NCBI RefSeq assembly: GCF_964204645.1
Contig: NC_134028.1
Coordinates: forward strand, 11,015,001 to 11,079,000
Source of the DNA: Tubulanus polymorphus
Taxonomy: Eukaryota; Nemertea; Palaeonemertea; Tubulaniformes; Tubulanidae
Length of the DNA stretch: 64,000 nt
Reading direction: 5' to 3'
The notes beneath the pieces were generated by a model. It was not told the DNA's origin. It searched no databases and saw nothing but the letters and a program-made list of their open reading frames with translations. Made by a program: the position numbers and the translations under genes. Positions 27,895-44,656 of this stretch are shown piece by piece. Positions within the stretch are counted from its first letter, which is position 1; each line of letters opens with the position of its first letter.

Positions 27895-28645
27895 ATTGGG
27901 TGCCACTCCTCTAAACTCATTTCAATTGGATCACCACTTTGTCTGAACTCATCCCGAATGGATCACCACGGCTTTGTCTGAACTCATCCTGAATGGATCA
28001 CCACTTTGTCTAAACTCATCCCGAATGGATCAACACTTTGTCTAAACTCATCCCGAATGGATCAACACTTTGTCTAAACTCATCCCGAATGGATCAACAC
28101 TTTGTCTAAACTCATCCCGAATGGATCACCACTTTGTCTAAACTCATCCCGAATGGATCACCACGGCTTTGTCTGAACTCATCCTGAATGGATCACCACT
28201 TTGTCTAAACTCTATTGGGTGCCACTCCTTTAAACTCATTTCAATTGGATCACCACTTTGTCTGAACTCATCCCGAATGGATCACCACGGCTTTGTCTGA
28301 ACTCATCCTGAATGGATCACCACTTTGTCTAAACTCATCCCGAATGGATCACCACGGCTTTGTCTGAACTCATCCTGAATGGATCACCACTTTGTCTAAA
28401 CTCTATTGGGTGCCACTCCTTTAAACTCATTTCAATTGGATCACCACTTTGTCTGAACTCATCCCGAATGGATCACCACGGCTTTGTCTGAACTCATCCT
28501 GAATGGATCACCACTTTGTCTAAACTCATCCCGAATGGATCAACACTTTGTCTAAACTCATCCCGAATGGATCAACACTTTGTCTAAACTCATCCCGAAT
28601 GGATCAACACTTTGTCTAAACTCATCCCGAATGGATCACCACTTT
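27895..28645 (+). repeat. Higher-order minisatellite in the HMG20A 3' UTR
   Basis: Starting six bases after the stop codon, about two dozen roughly 30-bp units (AACTCATCCCGAATGGATCA with variants) are arranged in longer blocks: a block opening CTCTATTGGGTGCCACTCC recurs three times, about 200 bp or more apart. The array fills most of the interval between the stop and the poly(A) signal. Confidence 0.9.
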
Positions 28646-28761
28646 TTGTGAAGCTTATTTCAGTTTTTTTGGTTGCATTTATTATTGTCAGTAGTAAATA
28701 TTGTTGTCGTTTAAACGTAAAAATGTTTGTTTTGTCTCTTGTAAAAATGTTGTAAAATAAA

Positions 28762-30804
28762 TTTATGAATATTTACATTTAAGAAATATATTACTTTATT
28801 TTTCTGAAATCAAAGTTGTCTGGGGAGGAGACTAGAGAGGATGAGAGGAACTACTGGGCCCAGTCTCGGCCTCGATCCTCCTGCCGTGTGTGGCCTTATC
28901 CGTGACGTCACTGATTTCCTAGAAATCGCCGATTCCTGTAATCAGCTGCTTGAACTAGGTCGAATGAGGAGTCACCGTCTATGACGTCACTCATCTAATT
29001 AGGCGAGATGGGAGTCACCATCTGTGACGTCATTTCGGCGAATATCCCAACTAGTAACGACAATCCGACCAATCACAGGCTCGGATCGACGTCACGTGAA
29101 CGGGATAGTAATAAAGACTAGCTTTTTATCAACAGAGAAATAAAGGACGCAATTTGTGGAATATTTCATCTAAAGTCTTCTTATACGGACTTGATTCTGG
29201 TTGTGAGTATAGTTCAAATCTCGATCTAGCGATTTAACAAATTTTCAAACGAGTAAAGGGAATATTGAGCGAGAAAATTGAGTTTTAAGAACGGGTTACC
29301 TTTCCAAGGTCGCCATCTTGATGACTTGCCTATGCCTGAGAGGGGTAAATATAGACGTGTGAAATTCAGCCCCAATTTATTATGTGAGCGCCTTCAAAAT
29401 CGTCGTGTAATCTATGGATGGAAAGTGAAATATTGTTTATTACTTATCAAACCATCAGTTCTGGCTGGTTGAAACAGGATTTGTTTGAAATAGCAGGGAA
29501 GAGAAAGAAGGTGATGACTTCTTTTTTGGACTGACTGGGACTAATTGCAGGGAATTCTAATACTCTATATCTCCCTATATAACCTACATACATTCTCTCG
29601 TAGTTAATATTCAAAATATTAATTCTAAGCTGTAGAACTGCTTGGTAATTTATTTCGTTTGTCGGGCTTCGGGATCCCCTCATTCTTGCACCACAAATTA
29701 TTATTCACACCTATTTATACTCAATAATGCGCAGGAATATATCTAACAACATTTATTATGAAGTTAAGAATAGGATTTGTTGCCAGTGCCCCCAGCATTA
29801 CAGCATTAGAGGATCTTCAGCGGGCTGACTCTAACACCCCCTCCCAATGTCAAACAATAGTATATATATGCGTAACAATGCTGATAGTTCGGTGACAGCT
29901 GCTTCGATTGTTATCTGTGTAAAACGACTATTGAAACAAACATGAATTTTTACAGTGAAATTAAGTAAAGTTTAACGCGTAGAAATAAGTCGAATAAAGG
30001 CTTTATAGCGCTGGTGATAGAACCAGGAACTCAATACTAAAAATACTGTCAATAATTGACCAAAATATATGTATACGTTTTGCGAAATGTCTATAATTAA
30101 TTCTGGTGAATCGTTCTTTTGTGTTTGATAAATGTTAGGGATAAATACGTATGTGATTGTATTGTGTTTGGCTATTTCCAGTACATGGCACACAAACATA
30201 CTTTGTACGTACTCACACGTACAAGTATGTCATCATACAAACTTAGAATTTCAGTATGAACAATAGTTTCTTAGAATAAAACGTAAAACGTTAAAAATAC
30301 TGATACAGTTTTATTTATAAATATTTCTCAAGTTTGAATTGGACAGATCCACCATAGAGTGGTGTGTTTATCAGTAACTGGGTTAGACGCGTAAATCAGG
30401 TAACTCCTAATATCAGTTTGAGTTGTGTAATGACTCTGTATTGAAATGTGGTCTGATTTATAATACAGTGTAGACCACATCCCGGATTCGGGATTCTGTC
30501 TCACACTGTTCTGTTCTGCATTGTTTGTTTGACTGGTCCAACTATATAAACACTGATTGTGAATTATTTTTAGGTCATAGTTGATAGAAGGGTTGACAGT
30601 ACTTTAACATCTCACTGCTGACAGTCAGTCGGATGAGTGTTACAAATCAACCACCCCCTCAAGCCCTGCTCCCCCTCGAGCCCTGTCCCTCCTGCTCCCC
30701 TCCCCTGATTGCTGATAACATGCACTTTGTATGATATGAATTAATTGTATATTTTGAAAAGGTTGTAATTTTTTGACGCTCTGAGACTTGACAGAGAGAG
30801 AGAA
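28762..30804. other. Intergenic region and 5' part of the ZFAND gene
   Basis: After the HMG20A poly(A) signal there is a promoter-like segment (28900-29110), a probable non-coding first exon ending at a donor (TTCTGGTT/GTGAGT, 29212/29213), and a long intron to an acceptor before the coding start (GACAG/AGAGAG, about 30792). Small frames at 29278-29472, 29447-29683 and 29972-30199 look spurious. I find no other gene. Confidence 0.55.
28903..29098. promoter_or_regulatory. Cluster of CRE (TGACGTCA) sites upstream of ZFAND
   Basis: Three perfect palindromic TGACGTCA sites occur at 28903-28910, 28982-28989 and 29025-29032, a CCAAT box at about 29069, and GACGTCACGTGA (half CRE plus E-box) at 29089-29099, all within 200 bp and directly upstream of the inferred first exon. 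This suggests control by CREB/ATF-type factors, consistent with the stress-responsive behaviour of ZFAND genes; function is inference. Confidence 0.6.
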
Positions 30805-31788
30805 ATGGAAAGTAACGGCAACCAGAACATGCCACCGGCGACATTGTGTCGTACTGGATGCGGTTTCTATGCCAACGCTGCATTCGACGGAATGTGTTCG
30901 AAATGTTATAAAGATGTTTTAAAACGTAAACAAGCATCGAGTTCACCGGTCAGTGGACGCAGCGCGAGTCCCGCTAGTTGTAAGTATCTCACACCGGGTG
31001 GCGCCGCCGTCGTCGTCTGTACATCGGCTGATATTTACGTTAAAACGAGTGTTGTTTGAATTCAGGTTCACAAACAACTTCCTCGACGACTACTGACGCT
31101 AGTTCCAACACTAGTATCACCGGAATGGTTGCTACGGCAACGCAGACAACAACGCCGTGTATCGACACCGCTATGCCAACAGTACCGTCGACATCGTCAG
31201 TATCATCTAGCCAATCAGAAACTTCCAAAGATGCCAAGGATGAAGACGACTCGGCTATAGGTCAGTACAATCAGTCGACTGGTTAACTGGTCGATCACAC
31301 CGGGTCAAATCCATTATTGATAGTACTGATTAATAACTGTAGGTGGCGCTACTGCGGGAGCTGGTTCGGACTCGTCGGACTCAAACGATAAGGACAAAAA
31401 ACCCAAGAAAAATCGTTGCTTTACTTGCAAGAAAAAAGTTGGATTAACAGGTAAGTGTAGATCGAACTGTTGTTTCCAATAGATACTGTTAAACTGTTTG
31501 AGTATTGTTGCAGGTTTCCAATAGATACTGTTAAACTGTTTGAGTATTGTTGCAGGTTTCCAATAGATACTGTTAAACTGTTTGAGTATTGTTGCAGGTT
31601 TCCAATAGATACTGTTAAACTGTTTGAGTATTGTTGCAGGTTTCCAATGCCGATGCGGTGGATTATATTGCAGTTTACACAGATATTCAGATAAACACGA
31701 TTGTCAATTCAACTACCGCGAACACGGACAGGAACTGATTAAAAAACAAAATCCGGTCGTCGTAGGAGAAAAAATACAGAAAATATAA
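30805..31788 (+). CDS. ZFAND5: A20/AN1 zinc-finger protein (ZFAND5/ZFAND6)
   Basis: Four coding exons in phase: 30805-30979, 31066-31260, 31343-31450, 31640-31788; 208 residues, the size of ZFAND5/6. The A20 finger is near the N-terminus ([24 protein letters not shown]), a Ser/Thr-rich linker follows, and the AN1 finger is at the C-terminus ([33 protein letters not shown]). Vertebrate ZFAND5/6 bind ubiquitin and the proteasome or TRAF proteins and modulate protein turnover and NF-kB signalling. Which paralogue cannot be decided, so the symbol is provisional. Exon 4's acceptor is the last of five tandem copies. The transcript probably runs to AATAAA at 33135-33140. Confidence 0.93.
31472..31639 (+). 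repeat. 42-bp tandem repeat of the ZFAND exon 4 acceptor
   Basis: Four exact 42-bp units lie immediately before exon 4. Each ends in ATTGTTGCAG and the next begins GTTTCCAAT, so every unit reproduces the real junction at 31639/31640. In each decoy the next codon is TAG, closing the frame after two codons, whereas the real exon continues GTTTCCAATGCC. Confidence 0.93.
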
Positions 31789-33205
31789 CAAAAATATCGT
31801 CGTTACCTAGAGAACAATCAGAGACTACTGTCTGACTGGTGGCGCACTCTATTTGTCTTCATCGTCATTAAACATTTATCGTGCATCATAAATCACTACG
31901 TTTATTTTAAACATGAACCCGATGTAGCGTAGATTGATTTATTCATTCATTCATTCATTCATTCATTATTCATTGAAATAGCACAAAAAAACGTCTAAAT
32001 TTACTGTAAATAAATTATAAATATTATTATTATTATTGATTAATTAATTCTATGTATTTAAAATAAGGGAATCCTTTTTAAATATGTCTTAGAAAGCGAC
32101 TAATCGCTCGGTCTCTCTCTCTTCCCTCTCTCTCTGCCGCCCGCCCCCCTCCCAAAATTCATTTCAACTTTTAAACTCGAAATACGCAGTATTGTTAGTG
32201 TAACTATAGCAACGAACTGCGTAGATACAACGCGTAGTCATAGTGATTTTTCTCGCACTTATTGTTGTTTAATCGTTCGTTGTCCCCGACGACCTAACTA
32301 TGACTAATATCGGTGTGTTGTTTATGAATGTTTTTATTGTTGGGGTGTGTTTCTCGGTCGACCCCGCCCGCGAGCGTATTGTCGGGGTCATTGCCCGGCC
32401 TGGGAGCGTTCAATACAGAGGTTTATTTGAATTGATTATTTGATGTGAACTGTGAAGGGGTCACGTGTACTCTATCTGTATAAACTTATATATCTATATG
32501 TGTTTAGTGTGTTTTACTGGGCCTCGATATTTCCTATGTATTTGTATGTAAAACGAGAGGTCGTCTTCGTCGTTGTATCCTCAGTTTTTAACGTTGTCCG
32601 CTAGTTTTCAGTCGGATTATGTTTGGATCATGTGTTTCTAATTTTTCGCTGTTTTCTGATCAATATTTCGTGTGTTTCAAATACTTATAGCTTTGTTTTA
32701 TAGTTTTGATTTTTGTCGCCAGGGGTCGCCGTATAATTCAGGGTTTCATTTTAAACATCGACCAATCAAAGCGTAGTACAAATTGTCAATTCAGTTTTAT
32801 CCCAGTAGATGGCGCCGCGGTTGTGGAGCTTTTATGTAAATTTACTGACGAGATACTTGGTTACTCCGGATGGTTTCTAGGCAACTGGTTGTTACGGATA
32901 TTGTTTCCGGGGTAACTGTAATTGGTTGCCGGGGAATGTCACTTACTAATTTATTGTAAATATAGATTTATCAAAAGACGCTTTGTTTGAAATATTTCGA
33001 GTGTTTAAACAGCAGCAGCCGTATCTGGGCCGTTGGGCATCGGGGCCCCGGCCCGCGCTTGTATGTAGGACATCACTTCAACAGTTATATATAGAGATAC
33101 ATGTTATATGCAAACAATTTTAAAAACAACACGAAATAAATAAAGTATATTAATTAACTATTAATTATTAACTTTTTTATCACAATTGTTTTATTTGTGA
33201 GGAGA

Positions 33206-33580
33206 GGAACAGGATATCGGCCATTCATAGTCCGCTAGGTGTAGTCCAGGATATCGGCCATTCATAGTCCGCTAGGTGTAGTCCAGGATATCGGCCATTC
33301 ATAGTCCGCTAGGTGTAGTCCAGGATATCGGCCATTCATAGTCCGCTTGCTGTAGTCCAGGATATCGGCCATTCATAGTCCGCTAGGTGTAGTCCAGGAT
33401 ATCGGCCATTCATAGTCCGCTAGGTGTAGTCCAGGATATCGGCCATTCATAGTCCGCTAGGTGTAGTCCAGGATATCGGCCATTCATAGTCCGCTAGCTG
33501 TAGTCCAGGATATCGGCCATTCATAGTCCGCTAGCTGTAGTCCAGGATATCGGCCATTCATAGTCCGCTAGCTGTAGGAT
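33206..33580 (+). repeat. 37-bp minisatellite
   Basis: About ten copies of a unit starting AGGATATCGGCCATTCATAG, with CTAGGTGTAG and CTAGCTGTAG variants sorted along the array. It lies between the two converging poly(A) signals. Confidence 0.93.
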
Positions 33581-33779
33581 ATCAGCTATACAGTCCTAGG
33601 AGCTGCCGTCAGGTAAGGAACGCAGACTGTGTTTGTTGTTGATGATGATGAATCCCTATAGATGGAGCTGCTGTCAGGTAAGGAACGCAGACTGTGTTTG
33701 TTGTTGATGATGATGAGTTCCATTTATTAATAACAAAGTTTTATACAGAAACAAAGAGAGATATTACAACATATTTATC

Positions 33780-33920
33780 ATAACCCTTCCTTCCCTAGCC
33801 CTCCCCCCTCCCTCCCTCTCTATCCAACTCCCCCCTCCCTCCCTCTCTATCCAACTCCCCCCTCCCTCCCTCTCTATCCAACTCCCCCCTCCCTCCCTCT
33901 CTATCCAACTCCCCCTGCTC
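33780..33920 (+). repeat. C/T-rich tandem repeat in the SMAD4 3' UTR
   Basis: Four copies of a roughly 32-bp unit containing CCTCCCTCCCTCTCTATCCA. In the SMAD4 sense strand it is a purine tract. Confidence 0.88.
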
Positions 33921-34613
33921 CCCTTCCAATACCAATACCTTCTGATAATGTATCATATGAACATACTGTCAGGGACCGAATAATAATTAAAATACATCAA
34001 TAATTTTCACTACAAAACAGCAGTATTGAGAAATCTTACAACACGAGAGAGACTACCACCGCCCCCTGGTGGTTACAATGTATACTACTAATAGAGGGCA
34101 GTGTAATCACTTATTATGTCTGTTTTATACCAATACATTCTCAATTACCGGGGTAGGATTTAATTAGTACAGAAACCAAACCAGCGGGGCACTGGCCCTC
34201 GCAATCTAGGATTGATACTGACCCTGGCAATCTAGGATTGATACTGACCCTGGCAATCTAGGATTGATACTGACCCTGGCAATCAAGGATTGACACCTAC
34301 CCTGGCAATCAAGGATTTATAGGAATCGCTCATAAAAACCAAACCTTTAATATACAAAATATTTACAATAAACGGTTGATTATTTATCATGATCTATTTT
34401 TAGCTACAGTTAAAAATTTACAAATTGATGAGAATGAGACAAATGGTAAGTATGACGATGATCACTAGAGGGCGTTGTTAACACCGATGATCGAACGATT
34501 ACAATTTAAAACATGATTTTACATTGTTGTCTGTCGTCCTAACGACGACATCACCATTCATTTTAAATTTGGCAGGAAGAATTTCATAACAACGATAGTA
34601 GCGCCACCTGGTG

Positions 34614-38626
<4,013 letters not shown>

Positions 38627-39697
38627 ATGAGTTATCAAATTTACAGAAATACGACTTTAGGTCACACTTTACAGGAAAGTCTCGATGAATTAATTCAGGT
38701 AAAAACTACATTCTTTTCATTCAAACGAACGATTTTAATAAATATTGCGCGATTTTCACGTGAAACCCATGAATTTATCCACTGTTTGTAGTTTCTCGAT
38801 GTTCTGCCAGGAGTCGCCAGGTGATGGTGTATTTTGTTTTTTTTTTCAGTGCGGACAAATAACGCCACAATTGGCTTTAAAAGTTTTGCTACAGTTTGAT
38901 AAAGCGATAAATACAGCTTTAGCTTCACGCGTCAAAAGTAGAGTCAACTTTAAGGTAAATAAAGGGAATTGATGGATGCTCCTTATGGGCTCGGACAGTT
39001 CCTCCTCCTCCAGACTGACAACAGATCCTCCTCCAGACAGAGACAGATCCTCCTCCACACAGTGACAGATCCTCCTCCACACAGTTACAGATCCTCCTCC
39101 AGCTCCAGACAGTGTCAGATCCTCCCCCTGATAGTGACAGTTTCTCCAATTAGTTGATATTTCTGTTTATATATTTTCTTCAGGGTAAATTGAATACGTA
39201 TCGATTTTGTGATAACGTTTGGACGTTCGTTTTACAAAATGTCGAATTTCGAGAAGTGAATGAGATTTGTACAGTTGACAAGGTGAAGATTGTAGCCTGC
39301 GATGGCAAAGGTTTGTATTTCATACCAAACAGTCGACAACATGGCTCTGGGGCACCGAGGAAATCTTTGTCAACAAGAATTGGAAAATTTGAATATTTTT
39401 GGCAATGTAGAGTACTCGAGGCAATCACGCCATCTACTGGTATTAAACAGAACTATCATGGGCAAAATAATCCTAGCTTAGATATCTACCAGTTATTTCA
39501 ATGGCAATGGTTTCTCATTGTTACTGCGATGATGGTCGTCACTCAGAATGAGGATTTACCCCTAGGGATAACTACTGAGTCTATAAAACCAGGTTTGTGC
39601 CCAGGATGATGTACAGGGCCCGGGATGATGTACGACGGGGTTGAAGGTTAATCGTGTGTCACGTATTGTATTTTTAGGTTCAGCTCACGTTGATTGA
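38627..39697 (+). CDS. GTF2A2: Transcription initiation factor IIA gamma subunit
   Basis: Four exons in phase: 38627-38698, 38850-38954, 39184-39310, 39678-39697; 107 residues (human 109). The protein begins [20 protein letters not shown] and continues through [19 protein letters not shown], the [11 protein letters not shown] beta-barrel core and [12 protein letters not shown], near-identical to TFIIA gamma. The last exon adds only GSAHVD, replacing the short Ser/Thr tail of vertebrates. TFIIA stabilises TBP on the TATA box for RNA polymerase II. Reading through the exon 3 donor gives a longer open frame to 39609, but it has no family support. The intron before exon 2 and the one after it are short, and the second contains a CTCCTCCACACAGTGACAGAT repeat. 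Confidence 0.95.
38998..39140 (+). repeat. Irregular CAGATCCTCCTCC repeat in GTF2A2 intron 2
   Basis: Six or so degenerate copies of GACAGATCCTCCTCCACACA lie between exons 2 and 3. They give a shadow frame on the minus strand but no gene. Confidence 0.8.
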
Positions 39698-40032
39698 ATC
39701 CGATCAGTTACAACACAACGGTGCAAACTGGAAACATGCTAGTAGTGACACCTAGTGGAGAGAATGACTTCTAATACCAACGGACGATTATGCATTTAAT
39801 ACTCTCACTAGGTGGCGTTGCTCGATATGTAATTATCAAACAGAAGACAATTTAAATTTCTGACGAAGAATAATTATTTATTTATTGAGTGTAAAATTAA
39901 CAGAAAATATAAAATCTATTATCATAATAATTAATTGTATCACAGTTAATTATTCGTTTGATTGAAGCGCCATCTGTTTTCACATAGAGACATCACGCTG
40001 CGTCCGGTTGATTGAAGCGCCCTCTATTGACT

Positions 40033-42787
<2,755 letters not shown>

Positions 42788-44656
42788 CTAAAAAATATAA
42801 ATGTTTCATTAATATTTGTGTAAATAGTGATTTATTTAGCTGAGAATTGAATTGTACCTTTTGTCTGTTCTAAGCTACCGACATCAAGTGGAATCTTTTT
42901 TGTAACTCGTGACGTTGTCGACTGATAAGAGTTCACTCACTGTTGATCTCATGACTGAAACCTCGGTATGATTATTTTTTCAGCATGTGATCCGCGTTTG
43001 TCTAGTCCTATCTGACCCACTAACATCAAACCTTCAAACACTTTGTTTGTGTTTATTTGGATTCAGATACTTGGAAAAAATCTTTGACATTTTCAAATCT
43101 CATGAAAAGTATTTATTTTCTTCCCCAGGTAGTTAATAAGCCCAAATATTCCCGCAGGCCCTTATTTTGACATTTTATCACCCGGCGTCAGCCCGCCTTA
43201 CGAATGTCTTAGACGGTGCTGCCATCTTCGTCTTGAACAGTGTAGTGCAAAACCGCTATCGATCTGTCAGTATTAATAGTTAAAAATCCCGATAAAATAC
43301 GTTTATGAACCGAAATAGAATTTAGAAATTATCAGACTTTACTTCTTTGAAAGATTTACCGCGTAAAATGGATGAAATATTACGAAATATTTATATTCAA
43401 TATGAGGATGTGGAAGGAAGTGTGGAGCGTTTTGTCACACTCTGTTCTGTACTGTCATATCGATAGGATCGAATTCTAGGTAAATCAATGATTTTTTACG
43501 ATTTTTTAAAACCGAAACGTGTTAGAAATATCACTCAGAGACTAAACTATCGACTCGACTGAATGTGATGTGGCGATTGATGCACGAATCAAACTAAATC
43601 AGGCTGTAAAATTAGATAAATGAAGTGCGATGGGGTAGTCTGTGTAACAACTGTTTAGAATCGAGTATTTTATACAGTGTCTATTCTCTCGTATTGATTT
43701 GATTAATAGTGAAAACAGCTGTTGCTAGTATTGATTTATTGAATTAATGGAAATCGGATCGAGATTTAGAATTATGAGTTTTATACAGTGGATATAGCTA
43801 TATGACAGGTGCAGCGGACTAGTCTCTCACTCTCACTCTCCGTGCGGCCGCAGGTGATAAACATGTTTATTGAAATCTCATCCAATCTGTGACCGACATC
43901 CTCAACCATGTGTTATATAGATTTTCATTGTAAATCTGATCCATTCTATTTTATAATGATATTCGGGGGATGAAGTAACATTATTTCTACAATAAGCTAC
44001 TGGCTGATTGATTGTATAATAAATATTGTAATCAAATAAATTTGAGCTGAACCCCCTCTCATCCCCTCCCCCTCTCCCCCTTCCTGCTGGATTATTGATT
44101 AATGGTGACTGTACAAATGGATAAATAACTTCACAAATCAATAATTTGCAGTTTGATAAAGTGTGTATTGTGTGTGTGGAGGACAATATATTATTGCCAG
44201 CAGACATTGTAACTGTATTAGATCCCTGGGGCCCCCATCACTGTTACCCGAGGCCCTGTCACTGTAGAACCCTGGGGCCCCCATCACTGTTACCCGAGGC
44301 CCTGTCACTGTAGAACCCTGGGGCCCCCATCACTGTTACCTGAGGCCCTGCCCTGTCACTGTAGAACCCTCTGGCCCATTTTTCAAGTCAGAATATTTTC
44401 AGATTAAGATTTTTTGAGTGGATATTTTACTGTATACAGTCGGATGTGATGAAGTGATATTGTATCTGTGTGATGTGGATTATTAGTTTTTATTGCACGG
44501 AGCAGAATTTAATATCGTTACAACTTTATGAAGTATGTAGTTACTCAGTGACATGTTGGTATTATTGATTACTAGCGCGGCATACTGAGACTAATATCAG
44601 ACAGACAGAGACCGGTTACAATAAACATCTGTCTATAGTTTAAACATTACTTCATT
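42788..44656. other. Head-to-head interval protease / MGAT1
   Basis: Probably holds both promoters and 5' UTRs. Visible items are one reverse copy of the dispersed motif at 43211-43224, a possible non-coding exon end at 43850 (GCCGCAG/GTGATA), and three copies of a 45-bp unit containing GGGGCCCCCATCACTGTTAC at 44225-44370. Small open frames (for example 43902-44207) look spurious. Confidence 0.5.
44225..44370 (+). repeat. 45-bp tandem repeat upstream of MGAT1
   Basis: Three copies of a unit with CCTGGGGCCCCCATCACTGT and GAGGCCCTGTCACTGTAGAA. The third has an extra GCCCT. Confidence 0.9.

Larger units (their letters stand above)
31789..34613. other. Tail-to-tail interval ZFAND / SMAD4
   Basis: Contains a long ZFAND 3' UTR with an (ATTC)n run near 31937-31970, an AATAAA at 33135-33140, the 37-bp minisatellite (33206-33580), a duplicated 65-bp block (33600-33715), a minus-strand AATAAA at 33723-33728 for SMAD4, a C/T minisatellite (33780-33920), and a 31-bp repeat with TCTAGGATTGATACTGACCC near 34200-34320 in the SMAD4 3' UTR. 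Confidence 0.6.

Noticed and set aside
39154-39609. Long reading through GTF2A2 exon 3
   Set aside because: Beyond the donor at 39311 the sequence has no TFIIA similarity. Splicing to 39678-39697 gives the normal protein length and phase.
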